Source: Ophiura sarsii (Eukaryota > Echinodermata > Ophiuroidea > Amphilepidida > Ophiuridae). Taken from it: a stretch of 64,000 nucleotides of DNA. The notes under the pieces were generated by a model, which was not told the origin of the DNA, searched no databases, and worked only from the letters and a program-made list of their open reading frames with translations. The translations under genes and the position numbers were made by a program. This document shows, one piece after another, positions 53,394 to 64,000 of the stretch (its first letter is position 1; every line of letters starts with the position of its first letter). Location of the stretch: the NCBI GenBank assembly GCA_035610835.1, contig CM069443.1, positions 88,224,690 through 88,288,689 on the forward strand, in the 5' to 3' direction.

Positions 53394-56300
53394 TGCCACT
53401 TGACGCTCAGAAAGTATAACACTGACCAAAATTTTAATTTGCGGTTGCCACCGTGATGATGAGAGGCAAGTCTGCCATTTATTTTCCACTGACTATATAC
53501 GCCAAAACAATTCAAACGATAAAATATAATTTGCAGTAATTAATACGAATCTCTGACCTACGTCGCGGAAGGGGATGAGATATTTCCCGACCGATCCTTA
53601 ATCGAGGTGCATTAAGGGCTGAAGACAGATTTAATTATATTATAATTTATAACACATACCACTATGCCTATCCGTTCTATAATCAACATGGGGATAGGCA
53701 AACCTGAATTGAATTGAAATAGTCACAACGAGCATTGCATTATTGAGGCAGAACCACGAATTATATTCAGTTTAAAAGGGTAGACATGCAATTGTCGCCC
53801 TTACATTCAAATTTTCAAATTTGAGGCACGCTGCCGCTTCATTTTAACATACACTTGAAATGAAGTCATATGGGTTAAATTCAAATGATAATATATAATT
53901 TGCGGTAATTAATACGAATCTCTGACCTACGTCGCGGAAGGGGATGAGATATTTCCCGACCGATCCTTAATCGAGGTGCATTAAGGGCTGAAGACAGATT
54001 TAATTATATTATTAAACATTCAAATTTTAACATGCACTTGAAATTTTTACTCCTTTGTGTGAAAACGCACAATTTGCATAACATTTTGTACAACTACTTG
54101 TTGAATAAACAATGCATATCAATCGTTACATTTTAAAATGATTGTAAAGTACTTCTTTACAATGAAAGAAAAAACAAAACTGCCACACAAGTTTTTTCAT
54201 TTGAACGCCGGAAAATGGGAACACTTGCCTAACCCCCCTTTTTTTTTTTGATTAGGAATTGAAGTACACTAACGCGTTTTCACAATCAGATACCAGGATT
54301 TCCTTAACTTTCTGTTAGATACACTGTATCGCACAAGTACAGAGAACGATCACTGGGCTTAATAGCCGGGTGTCTAACAAGCATTAGTTGGACAGTCTAC
54401 AACATTTATTATAATGAACAAAATGGATTATATTGGACAGACATTTCATACCGGCTTTCTGATTGCGAGCCAGCCAGCCGGTTGTCTGATGTAAGTATAG
54501 GCAGACTACAGCATATACTATGAGCGTAATAGTTGATATCGGACATACATTTCATACCAGCTTATGATTGCGAGCGTCAAGAAAATAGACATGAAGCAGA
54601 ATATCAGACCAAATAATTGTATTAGGGTACAAATGGCTAAAGGCGGACAGGATTTACTCTACCAACGGCCGTAACTCCGTAATTGTGCCATTGGAACCAA
54701 CATGGACAACAATGGTAGACGGATACCTGCGCCTCTTTAGCCATTTGGACAACTTTACATGTAACCCCCAAATTATATTTACATATCAATACAATATCAA
54801 TATCTTGGACCAGGGAGACCTACATAATAAATGCACCAAGATAAGAAATCAATGCAATGATTTACTAAATTTGAACATGCGCACTATAAATAAACAGTGA
54901 TGTCACCAATTATCAAAATGCACAAATTCCGTTTGGGTAACGCTCATCCTCTGGTTTTCATGAAAACTATCTCGTAAGAGTACAATGTACGTGGTTAACA
55001 AAGCAAACAAGAGATACCCTTGGCGCCGTAACCCAATCCGCCAAACATCATTATCCATTTTACAGTAGCTCAATACTCCCCAAATGTATACGTTACGGAG
55101 CTTGAGATACTAGTGCTGACGTTGAACTTGACGATAGCGGTCGAATAACAAGAAGAGTCTTTAAAAGACAAACAGCGTTCAGAAGGGGTAACCAACAGCG
55201 TAATAAAACTCAGTACTCCGAATGACGAATTGTTGTTGTTGCTATACACTAGCATACAATCCAAGTAAAAATCGATGTGAAAATTCTGTTGTAGTATAGT
55301 CCACGGACTCCACGATGCTCGTGGTTTACATTTGTTTAAGATAGCAGATGGTAAAGCAATAACCGAGAGGGATTCATATCCTATTGCCTTCACGATCATC
55401 CGTTTCAAGAATAAATTGAACACTGTTTTGGCTATTGGTACTACTGAAGCTACCATATTAGTGCAGCACGCTGACAGCACCAAAAATGGCGTATAGTTGT
55501 AGTAGCTTACAGGCATTTGCAACTGGTGCAAAATATTTAACAGCAGCTTTTATTACTATTATTATTATGAAAACAACAATCAACTCTTGTTTCACAGTAA
55601 TCTGAAAACAGCGATACCTTTGTATGAGATCGTACCTCCGCATGACGCATTAATACTCCACTGCAAGTTGTGGCTCATGGAAGCGTTGTCACCCCAAGGA
55701 CTCACTTCTTTACTTCACGGTCGACTATACTCGGAACAGGCTGGGTGCAGATGAAAGTTCTTTCCACAAAGCCATACTAGGGAAAACACGCCGAAGAGCC
55801 GACGCCTATAACGTTCAGAACATTCATGGTAGTAGTACAACTGCTAAGCATAGACACATGTCCTGAAAGAGGAATAAAAAAAAAAACCGGCAGAAGCAGA
55901 ATCTGGGCAATTTATATCCTTAACATTAAGTTTCCCCTTATACATGTAGCAACCGGTAGGCAATGACAAAATCATCGCCCAACGATGATTATCAGCAGGA
56001 GCTAATTCCAAATATAAGTACCAGCGGGCTAATGAAAAGTACCACTTAAGTATCCATGTATTTCGTGTATTTATTTAGATGTACCCTAAAATATATGTAT
56101 ATGGGTGGGTTTTTTTTTTTAATGAACGAATACATGACGTAACAGTAATCCCCCGATGCCCCTAACAGCAACATAAAACGCAACCCCGTGTCATCGTCTT
56201 GGCCCCCGCAGAACCAACATGGAAGAACCTAACGAATTATAAACTTTATTGACGACATGAACGCGATGACAACTGAAACCTATACTTGTGAATGATAGTA

Positions 56301-59250
56301 GCCATATACAACCATAGACCCTATATGGGGGGGGGGGGGGGGGGGTGACAATTAACGAGTGGTGCTAGTTTTGAATACAAACCAAAACGTCTTCGGTATA
56401 ACACAAGGAGGCTGCGGTGAACCTGTTGCAAAAACAACCCAATCTGAAATACCATGAAATCAAATTCCAAACAAAACGACAGCAACCATGTATGCTATTG
56501 ATATACGAATACGATAGAATCAAACAAAGTATCGTCAAAATACCTGAACGAAATGCAGAGCAACTATATTCACTAGCTAGGTGGCAAAAACCAAACCTAA
56601 CGCCCGAACAAGTCGTATGGCTATATAGTACAGAGATCCGTTAGTATTTCCCCTTATTTTATTGCTATAATTTAGTAGAGATGCCATGAATAACCCCCTC
56701 AAAAATGACAAGATATGATTAAAAATTGAATGGACCACACACACCCCACTTATAAATTAAACAAACGAGCCGCGGTAGGGGTAAATATGTACATCGATGA
56801 AACTATGCACGAATACACAAAGTGAAATGGCTTACAAACACGACAAACAAATTTAGACTCATAGTCATGTTCCCACGCGCGATCGAAAATAAAAACGTAA
56901 TTATAAACGTAATTATACCAAAAATTGCGTCACATTTAAATCTGCCATGCCTACCAACTATAGTATATGTATACCCATCCACATCCAGCCTCGCTGAAAA
57001 ACACGATGAAATTATTATATTTATAAAAACTCGATCGTTACAAATACACAAAGTGAGATGGCTTACAAACACGACAAAACAAATTTAGACTCACGGTCCC
57101 ATGCGCGATCGAAAATAAAAACGTAATTATACCAATTATTGCGTCCCATTTAGATCTGCAATGCAACTATATACCAACTATAGTAATATGTATACCCATC
57201 CAAAACCAGCCTGGTTGAAAAACGCGATGAAATTATTATATTTATAATACAAAATAAAAACTCGATCGTTGCGGGAAAATGGTAACCAGAAAATAAAACG
57301 TGAAAACTATGACCTGACAGATGACCTTTGAACTTTGGCAAAGTAGACTTTTTGTAACAGTCGTTTCCGGAAAACCCAATACCGACCAATAAACCAGAAA
57401 TTGCATACGGAATACAAAGTTATAAAATGTATCACCTATTCCACGTATCAACAAACTGTTTAAAATATTTCAACAAAGGTACAGTACAATATTTAAAATT
57501 TGCGCACCAAAATAAAAAACCCGTTGGCGTTAAATACTGTTGGAGAACAAATTGTGTTAAAAACGACCTCGCTACGCGTCGCTAAACAATTTAAATTACT
57601 GGCTAACTATCACAGCAGGAGATCGATAATTAGGATATTAACTAAAAACAAGACGATGGCGCATAACAGAAACTTCCAACAACCGGTCCATGAACAGCAT
57701 CGACCAACTACCAATCAATATCCCGTTAATAGATCCCTCTTAAGCTTATATTATCCAAATGTGAAGATTGATAAGTTGTAAAGTGGGGATTACAAATTTA
57801 AACGATATGCCTGCTAGATAAATTATTCCACGTTGTCAACAACCTCTTAATATTTCAAAGAGGGTTGTATTGACATTTAAGCTACACTCAATAACAACCC
57901 GAGCGTTGATACATTTTAATACTGTTGGAGAAAATATTGTTAGACAATGATCAAGTATGACAAACAACCTCGCTTACGCAACGTTCACAATATATTAATG
58001 ACGGATATACTATACAAAATGGAGATCGACATGCTAAAATCAAACGATGGATTACATCAGCATGATTATAGTAACTCCAACAACTGGCCCATGAACATCA
58101 TTACCCACTACCTAATCAATATCCCGCTATAGAAACCTTTAATATTAACCAAATGTGACGAATGATAAGAGCATGGAATTATTTAATTCCATGAAGGAGT
58201 AAAAAACAGAGTGGGGATTGAACGATAACCCATGAGTAATTTGTGTTTTGCACGTACACAAACAATAACATACCGTAATTGCTGCGGACATATTACAACG
58301 ATTAATATGAACTTATTTAAAACAACGGGATAGATTTAAAGATATCAAATCAAAACGGCGAGGACAAAATCCTAAATTGAACAATGTATTACGAATCGAA
58401 ACTTTTTAAATAAAACAATGGACTACGGGAGGTTAACAGGTCTGAACAGCACATTAGATTTAGTATAAATATAAAAGCTCTCACCATTGAAAACTGAACT
58501 TCGCCGGCATTCCAACCGTCTAGGCTAGCTGCGGTTTCCTGACGAACACGGAAATTGTCCAACCGCTACCATATCATGGCTGCCATAAACTGGAGGCAAA
58601 AGTTCGATGTTCTTCCTGCTGAATTGATGATAGGGACCCAGTAACATCTCCTAAACCGGCCCGAAGACGATGCCATGGCTGGCACATTGGTTTAGGCCAC
58701 AGAAACGATGCTCACACTACCGATACACAACATACTAAACGTGCCAGAAGAACGCTGATTGATTTGATGCAACCATCCGGTTGAACGATATTCAGATAGT
58801 TATAACCGCCGATCTATTGGTGGTGATAGAGTTCGGGCGGTCAAGGATTCAATCATTGAACCTACTAATATTACCAGAAAAACTCGATGAAGAACCAGGT
58901 ACGATGGATAGTAATTAATAGTACTCACTAATAGCCACTATTAGTTTAACAGGAAGTCAGATTGGCCAACACCCGACTTGAAACCTGGTTTCACGAACGG
59001 AAGAACCTTAAAATTTATATTTGCTGAGCTGGCTAAAACATGCTCTCTCATCAAGAGCCACGGAGCGAATGATCAAAAAACTGAGATGGAAAAAGCAACT
59101 CACAAACAAAGAGTGGATAAAAAACGCCCACAAGAGCACTCATTGGCAAAACAACAAAGAGCCCAAAACGCTCGAGCGCACGCGAAAAAATCGATCTTTA
59201 CGCAAGTAGCAAAGGGAAATTTATTAACACTAGGTTAAGTAATTTCTTAT
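53394..59250. mobile_element. Unclassified element, long copy (A-C-B), head-to-tail with previous
   Basis: Module A again (53394-54184, essentially identical to 52263-53053), then 4.8 kb of unique module C, then module B again (59011-59250, essentially identical). The two copies abut directly (TTTCTTAT|TGCCACTT). Module C contains its own diverged duplications (56816-57045 vs 57048-57258; about 57520-57800 vs 57910-58220) and short frames at 54685, 56417 and 57500 and, on the minus strand, 55070-55531; none matches a family I recognise. The long direct repeats are not LTRs of one element, because B, not A, lies at the right end. Confidence 0.65.
59026..59238 (+). CDS. Lys/Arg-rich frame in module B of unclassified element
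   Basis: The frame at 58978-59238 and its twin at 53103-53381 share a tail: FIFAELAKTCSLIKSHGAND, EMEKATHKQRVDKKRPQEHS, then ARAHAKKSIFTQVAKGNLLT and a stop. The N-terminal parts differ between the copies. Another frame (LRWKKQLTNKEWIKNAHKST) is also open, so coding status is uncertain. Confidence 0.25.
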   Translation, partial: ELAKTCSLIKSHGANDQKTEMEKATHKQRVDKKRPQEHSLAKQQRAQNARAHAKKSIFTQVAKGNLLTLG

Positions 59251-59667
59251 TTACACAACTGTTTCACTAGGTGTTTTATTACACCTAAACTCGAATCTTC
59301 GAGCACTGGAGACAACAAGTACATCTTGTCAGATCAATGATAGTTTCTGGGAGTGCGAGTGTCAGGTTATTTATTACTGTTGAGGAGTTATTTCATGATA
59401 GTGCTAGAGGCTACATGACCTTTTATGATGCTTTCTTATGATCTATGATGCTTCCTTATGATCGATTTTAATCCGAGACACACGTAGCTTCAACAGAAAA
59501 TACCGGCTTAGCTGTCCCTGTAATTTAAAAACACTGGTATAAACCCATTTGTGTGTGGAATGTGGATGATCCAATCGATTTGGTGCTAAGATATATTATA
59601 CTAACTTGAATTCTGAAGAATACATGTATAATACATTTTCTTTATTTCTTTGTTTCCTTTTTTTCAG

Positions 59668-59853
59668 GATGATGTTAATGGAAGAGGTACAAAGCACTAC
59701 AACAGAATGTCATCTCAACTAATTCAACAGGCCAAAACTCTTGAAATATCCACAGGATGCCAAATTAAACTTGAGATCATTGCAAATAACGGAGTGGACA
59801 GACAGTTGTATGCAACAAGGGGATTTCCTGCTCATGGTGCAAGCCAGTTATAG
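59668..59853 (+). CDS. Terminal exon of FLYWCH gene, SRF/MADS-like segment
   Basis: Acceptor TTCCTTTTTTTCAG, then 61 codons and TAG. Phase 0, matching the donor at 49045. It reads DDVNGRGTKHYNRMSSQLIQ, then QAKTLEISTGCQIKLEIIAN, NGVDRQLYATRGFPAHG. The pattern A-x-x-L-x-x-x-TG-x-Q-x-x-L-x5-G-x5-ATR matches the second half of SRF-type MADS boxes (AYELSTLTGTQVLLLVASE..., FATRKLQP). The basic first half is shortened, so DNA binding is uncertain. The last 11 codons (GFPAHGASQL, stop) are the first unit of the tandem array that follows. MADS similarity is inference from motif spacing. Confidence 0.7.
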   Translation, partial: DDVNGRGTKHYNRMSSQLIQQAKTLEISTGCQIKLEIIANNGVDRQLYATRGFPAHGASQL

Positions 59854-60415
59854 ACTTACAATTCACTACACGCATTGGATGATTTCCTGCTCATGGTGGC
59901 CAGTTATAGACTTACAATTCACTACATGCATTGGATGATTTCCTGCTCATGGTGCAAGCCAGTTATAGACTTACAATTCACTACATGCATTGGATGATTT
60001 CCTGCTCATGGTGGCCAGTTATAGACTTACAATTCATTACACGCATTGGATGATTTCCTGCTCATGGTGCAAGCCAGTTATAGACTTACAATTCACTACA
60101 TGCATTGGATGATTTCCTGCTCATGGTGGCCAGTTATAGACTTACAATTCATTACATGCATTGGATGATTTCCTGCTCATGGTGCAAGCCAGTTACAGAC
60201 TTACAATTCACTACACGCATTGGATGATTTCCTGCTCATGGTGGCCAGTTATAGACTTACAATTCACTACACGCATTGGATGATTTCCTGCTCATGGTGG
60301 CCAGTTACAGACTTACAATTCACTACATGCATTGGATGATTTCCTGCTCATGGTGACCAGTTATAGACTTACAATTCACTACATGCATTGGATGCTCATG
60401 GTGACCAGTTATAGA
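59819..60415 (+). repeat. 56/59-bp tandem array seeded from the last codons and stop
   Basis: About ten units of GATTTCCTGCTCATGGTG, (CAA)GCCAGTTATAGACTTACAA, TTCACTACATGCATTG. A 59-bp form (GTGCAAGCC) and a 56-bp form (GTGGCC) roughly alternate. The first unit is the coding end of the terminal exon above, including its TAG; the rest would be 3' UTR. Confidence 0.92.
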
Positions 60416-60899
60416 TGATTGTTTCCTTTGAGTCATGCTACATGTATTTCCTTGTTTATATTCACACTGGTGCTCACATTTGGGATGCTCACTACAGCTC
60501 AATATCGTCTCACCTAAGTGAACTGGCCAAACATTTTTTTAATGCTAAACTCAATGTCGTATTCGATAACAGTGCCTTACACTCATTTTATATCCCATAA
60601 CAGACTGCCCAAGCTAAAGCTTATCAAGTGTATAGATAGCAAATTGAGTCATTTATATCAACGTTTGGACAAGAACAAAAATAAATAAATTGGTACAAGT
60701 TTACATGGATTTCTGCAAATGAAATTTGTAATTAACAATGTTGTGAAAGTACGTAAACTCATAGACGGTGAAAAGTCACCGTCTATGGTTAACTGAGGAA
60801 TGTAAACATTGTGTATGTGATTAGGATATCTGCTTATGACATGACCATCTGCATGTATGCTTTCAGCACCAATACCACATGTAGAGGTACAGCTGTTAA
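60416..60899 (+). other. Presumed 3' UTR end: poly(A) signal and hairpin
   Basis: AATAAA at 60680-60685 (followed by another TAAAT) is the first good poly(A) signal after the array. At 60760-60787 CATAGACGGTGA-AAAG-TCACCGTCTATG forms a perfect 12-bp hairpin with a 4-nt loop. Confidence 0.45.
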
Positions 60900-61167
60900 G
60901 GGGAGCACCATTAGACTTCAAAGGGGGGTAGGAATTTGGGGTCAGATGGATTTAGTGGTGTTTTTTTTGGCTGCCGAGGTGGCAAAGTTTTTTTAAAAAC
61001 ATTTATCCCTTTATATTGAGTTGGGTGGGCAAAGATGGTATTTTTATTTTTTTGCTCATCAGTGGGTGAAGTTTTTCTTTTTGCCTGGTAGTGGGAGAAG
61101 TGGTTTTAAAAAAAAAAATGGATCAAAAACTTCCTACCCACCCCTTTGAAGTCAAATGGTGCATCCC
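60900..61167. mobile_element. Harbinger-like MITE, 268 bp, TAA duplication
   Basis: GGGGAGCACCATTAGACTTC plus AAAGGGG at the left mirrors CCCCTTTGAAGTCAAATGGT and GCATCCC at the right. TAA flanks both (60897-60899, 61168-61170). A related decayed copy with TAGTGGGTCAAGTTTT lies at about 41655-41770. Confidence 0.75.
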
Positions 61168-61229
61168 TAACTGCTGCGCTATTGCATGTGGTCATCTTCA
61201 CCATGAGTTTGTGGTAGCAAAACTACATA

Positions 61230-62054
61230 CAGGGTGAATCAAACAAAATTGTGCACAAATTGAAATGAAAGTCAGTCACATTTATGAAAAATACTTGACA
61301 GGTTTAGCTGACATTTTAGCTTCCTTGCAATATGAAATGTAAACAATAGTTTTCTTTGTTGATATTTAGGTCTATAACCCTAACTCTAGATCACCACACG
61401 ACAACAGATTTCTTTTCCAACCCCCAAAATTCACCAAAAAGGTCACCCTGACCCACCCCCCACCCCCCGGATTTGAACCACAGACCTCCAGCACCAGGGC
61501 CCAGATCCTAGCCACTACACCACGGCTGCCAGTCAACACTCGGCGAGTATATTCGCCTCGTTATATACATGTAGCCTGGGTCCGTTTTGTAGCCCCAAAA
61601 CCTGCACGCCGGGTTATAAAAACATTTTTTCCGCACAGTTGCCATGTGGTAGAGTAGAGTTAGGTTTAACGAAGCCCACCGTTGATATGGCCACCATTTT
61701 CACTCAATTTAGTCATGCTACAGTAACATTTAGTCATGCTACAGTAACATTTAGTCATGCTACAGTAACATTTAGTCATGCTACAGTAACATTTAGTCAT
61801 GCTACAGTAACATTTAACATCTATAATGTCTCAACCTTATTAACTGTGTATAATCCCATTGAAATGGTGAAAAAGGGGTCAGATTACAAAAACTGTCACA
61901 GTTTGCTTATTTTTCAGTCGATTACTTTCATTTTTCGGGGGATAAACTACATTAAATACACTTTATACAAACAACAACAATTTTGTGGTACAGTGCACAC
62001 ATCAAGGTCGAAGAGCCATGTCAATCCGAGCACAATTGTTTTTGATTCACCCTG
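61230..62054. mobile_element. Mariner-type MITE (CAGGGTGAATCAAA), 825 bp, with nested repeats
   Basis: CAGGGTGAATCAAACAAAAT / ATTGTTTTTGATTCACCCTG ends, TA on both sides (61228-61229, 62055-62056). A tRNA-containing element is nested at 61378-61613. A 21-bp unit (TTTAGTCATGCTACAGTAAC plus A) is repeated five times at 61708-61812, giving the HATVTFS protein repeat. Confidence 0.85.
61378..61613 (-). mobile_element. tRNA-containing CCCTAAC-ended element, copy 3
   Basis: CCCTAACTC at the left and CCGGG at the right, within TATAA / TTATA flanks. On the minus strand GTGGTGTAGTGGCTAGGATC is the A box and GGTTCAAATCC the B box. The body shares the CGAGTATATTCGCC and TATATACATGTAGCC-type right half with copies 1 and 2. 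Confidence 0.72.
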
Positions 62055-62072
62055 TAGAGATGATGCTGTTAA

Positions 62073-62430
62073 AGGGGCATTGAGAGGTGTATCGATATAC
62101 TAAATGAGCAAATAACGTAAAGATAATCATCAACATAGCCCAAATCCTAAATGTCATACAATTCCTACATCGCCTTCATGCCAAAATAAGCAAATAACGG
62201 CACTTCCGGGTTGAGATTTGCTGCGAAAGTCTGTGAGTAAGACGATGCATAACTTCCGAATTCAGCACCTGAGTTTCGATAAAATCATGAAATTTTATAT
62301 GATGAACGGCGAATGTTGGTAAACTGTTTCAGATGGAAGTTAGCATAATGCCTAAGTATTACTTTGATGCAAAAAACTGATTTCCAGGATAATTGAGGGC
62401 GCACTCCCATACATATCTCTCAATGCCCCT
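62073..62430. mobile_element. MITE E, TTAA-flanked, 358 bp
   Basis: AGGGGCATTGAGAG / CTCTCAATGCCCCT perfect 14-bp inverted ends inside TTAA (62069-62072, 62431-62434). Related in its ends and the GAGGGCG(C)-CTCCCA phrase to MITE B at 38563. No coding. Confidence 0.88.
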
Positions 62431-62728
62431 TTAAAGGTCAACCAAAATTGTGAATCAAGTATGTTTTATGCGATGGAGGATATTGAACTAACAGAATTGC
62501 CCTTTAATATATTGCCAAGGAAACAAAATAACAAGTTTCTAAGCATGTATAAGTTGTATCATGACGATGGCAGGTTACTACCCTGTATACATCACAGGTG
62601 TAACCCAGACTCCCACCACAGAACCTCAATAGGTCGATAGCATTACTGATAGTATGGGAGACTGTCACATAGGATTTGAACCCATAAAGTACAGAAGGTT
62701 TAACCACCTGATGTAATAACTTCTAGGG

Positions 62729-63085
62729 CAGGCATTCTCAAATGGTGGCGCGCGCGCCACTTGTAGCGCATCAAGGCATCCTAAGTGGCGCGAGAGTGGT
62801 TAAAATTTGTTTTAAAAAAATATATCATATCATGATATAGCCAAATTTCATAGGCATATGACAGTTAGATGTATAAATACAGCAATTTTTCTCGCGCTAC
62901 GCGCGTATGTGCCCTCAAAACAGTAATATTAGTTAATATGCTGCCTACATATGTTAAAATATTTTGAAATTAATGTTATAAAGGGAATTTTACCATTGTA
63001 AATTCTACAAAATATGACCAAGTGGAGCTTCAACAAATTGGTTACTAAAATGTGGCGCATCAGTAAATCTAGTTGAGAAAGCCTG
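62729..63085. mobile_element. hAT-type MITE, 357 bp, TSD TTCTAGGG
   Basis: CAGGCATTCTCAA / TTGAGAAAGCCTG ends and an exact 8-bp duplication TTCTAGGG (62721-62728, 63086-63093). The interior has GGTGGCGCGCGCGCC near the left end and GTGGCGCATCA near the right. Confidence 0.9.
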
Positions 63086-63552
63086 TTCTAGGGCATCTAA
63101 GACATTATTTATTTTTTGGGGTCAGATTGACCCCCCCCCCCCCCCCAAGCTGGTTCTAGATCCCAGACTCTCCTGAAAATACTATAGGGGTCAAATTGCA
63201 AACATTCTCAGATTATGGTGTAATGCATACCAAACTGTTCCTGAAACGGTTTTTTTACAATTATTTTTGAAAATGTTTGAACAGGGTTGTTGTTTTTGTT
63301 GCCTACGGTAAAATGTGTTTCGCTTCATAAATTCACCATTATTTTCAAGCCTGGTGTTTATTGCTTTATGATGGAATTTTTTCTAGATGCTTTGATTTAA
63401 GGTTATGAAAAGAAGGAAATAATTCACATTCAGTCCTGAAATGTTTCAGTAAATTTTGAACAGTATGACGGATATTCAAATTGGCATGAGAAGTTTTATT
63501 GACAAATAATGAAAGGAGACTGGAGGAAAATCATGCTTTTTATAATCACTAG

Positions 63553-64000
63553 CGGCGTACCCTCGCTACGCTCGGGTCCCGCTACGCTCGGGTCCCGCTA
63601 CGCTCGGGTCCCGCTAGATGGTTATGCCACATTACCTACCTCTGAAACCACATAACCCCCTATATACGACCCCCCCCCCCAAAAAAAACCCCCACCAGGT
63701 TGATTAATAACCATATCCCTCCTAAAGGCATTATAAACCCCCTACACCCCCTCAATCAGGTTGATTTATATAACCATATCATTTACCGTGGCTACTTTAT
63801 TAGCCCCTATCTCTCAAACCGCATGAACTCGGCACTTTTAAAACCACATAAACCCCTTACAACCGCCTGCCCCCCCCCCACCCCCACTGCAACTACACCA
63901 ACCAGGTGGATTTATAATCATAACCCTCCTAACCATTTCCGAAACATTTCCTGTGGTTTTACCCTCCCCATACACCACCCAAACCAGATTGATTTATAAT
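63553..64000. repeat. 16-bp GCTACGCTCGGGTCCC repeats and a diverged C-rich array
   Basis: CGCTACGCTCGGGTCC occurs three times at 63563-63613. From 63640 to the end, phrases such as AACCCCCTA-A, CAGGTTGATT-ATAA and CCATATC recur with a period of roughly 80-110 bp, with C tracts between. The array runs off the right edge. Confidence 0.65.

Larger units (their letters stand above)
49046..59667 (+). other. Intron of FLYWCH gene, 10.6 kb
   Basis: Donor GTAAGTTTAC and acceptor TTCCTTTTTTTCAG, phase 0 on both sides. It contains a poly(C) run at 49240, the two mariner MITEs, the two 270-bp TTAA elements and the 7-kb unclassified tandem element. Extra phase-0 exons inside cannot be excluded. Confidence 0.65.

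Noticed and set aside
52263..54184. 791-bp direct repeats as LTRs of a small LTR retrotransposon
   Set aside because: Only 340 bp lies between them, no primer-binding site or polypurine tract is visible, and module B recurs at 59011 without a following A.
62504..62715. Possible SINE with B box GGTTCAAATCC on the minus strand
   Set aside because: No convincing A box and no matching copy in the window.
1..64000. CRISPR-like arrays among the tandem repeats
   Set aside because: The repeats have no unique spacers and the DNA is eukaryotic.

Overview
This is eukaryotic, intron-rich, AT-rich DNA crowded with nested transposable elements. The fibrillar-collagen-type exons, the many RTE- and CR1/L2-like retroelement relics, the frequent word TAGGCCTA and the long poly(C)/poly(G) tracts suggest a marine invertebrate deuterostome, such as an echinoderm or hemichordate. 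That taxon is inference. There are no operons, no CRISPR array and no rRNA or complete tRNA gene. Most long open frames are transposon remnants or the by-product of a minisatellite whose unit is a multiple of three.

Host gene 1 is on the minus strand and is spread over the first 33.6 kb. Three exons (33446-33605, 4420-4567, 245-427) join with matching phases into a signal peptide plus the first part of a thrombospondin-N/laminin-G-like (TSPN) domain, as found at the N terminus of fibrillar collagens. Intron 1 is about 28.9 kb. Intron 2 is about 4.0 kb and holds about 62 copies of a 39-bp minisatellite. The gene continues off the left edge.

Host gene 2 is on the plus strand (48557-49045 and 59668-59853). 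A FLYWCH-type zinc-finger exon joins in phase 0 to a short terminal exon that looks like an SRF/MADS-type segment. The last codons and the stop lie inside a 56/59-bp tandem array that extends into the 3' UTR. Its 10.6-kb intron carries two identical-length tRNA-containing elements, two mariner-type MITEs and a 7-kb unclassified tandem element.

Mobile elements make up most of the rest. Several are defined to the base by target duplications: an RTE relic split by a 941-bp DNA transposon (AGCT duplication); a non-LTR element with a 12-bp duplication, split by a mariner deletion derivative; a hAT element with an 8-bp duplication carrying a nested CACTA-like element; a TTAA-flanked fold-back MITE family; hAT, Harbinger-like and Tc1/mariner-like MITEs; and tRNA-containing elements with CCCTAACCC termini.

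The most unusual signals are a canonical histone-mRNA 3' stem-loop inside repeat DNA with no histone gene nearby, the unclassified head-to-tail element at 52263-59250, the tRNA-containing elements with TTAA-CCCTAACCC ends, the HTH-only mariner derivative kept in two copies, and a cluster of nuclear-receptor-like AGGTCA repeats.
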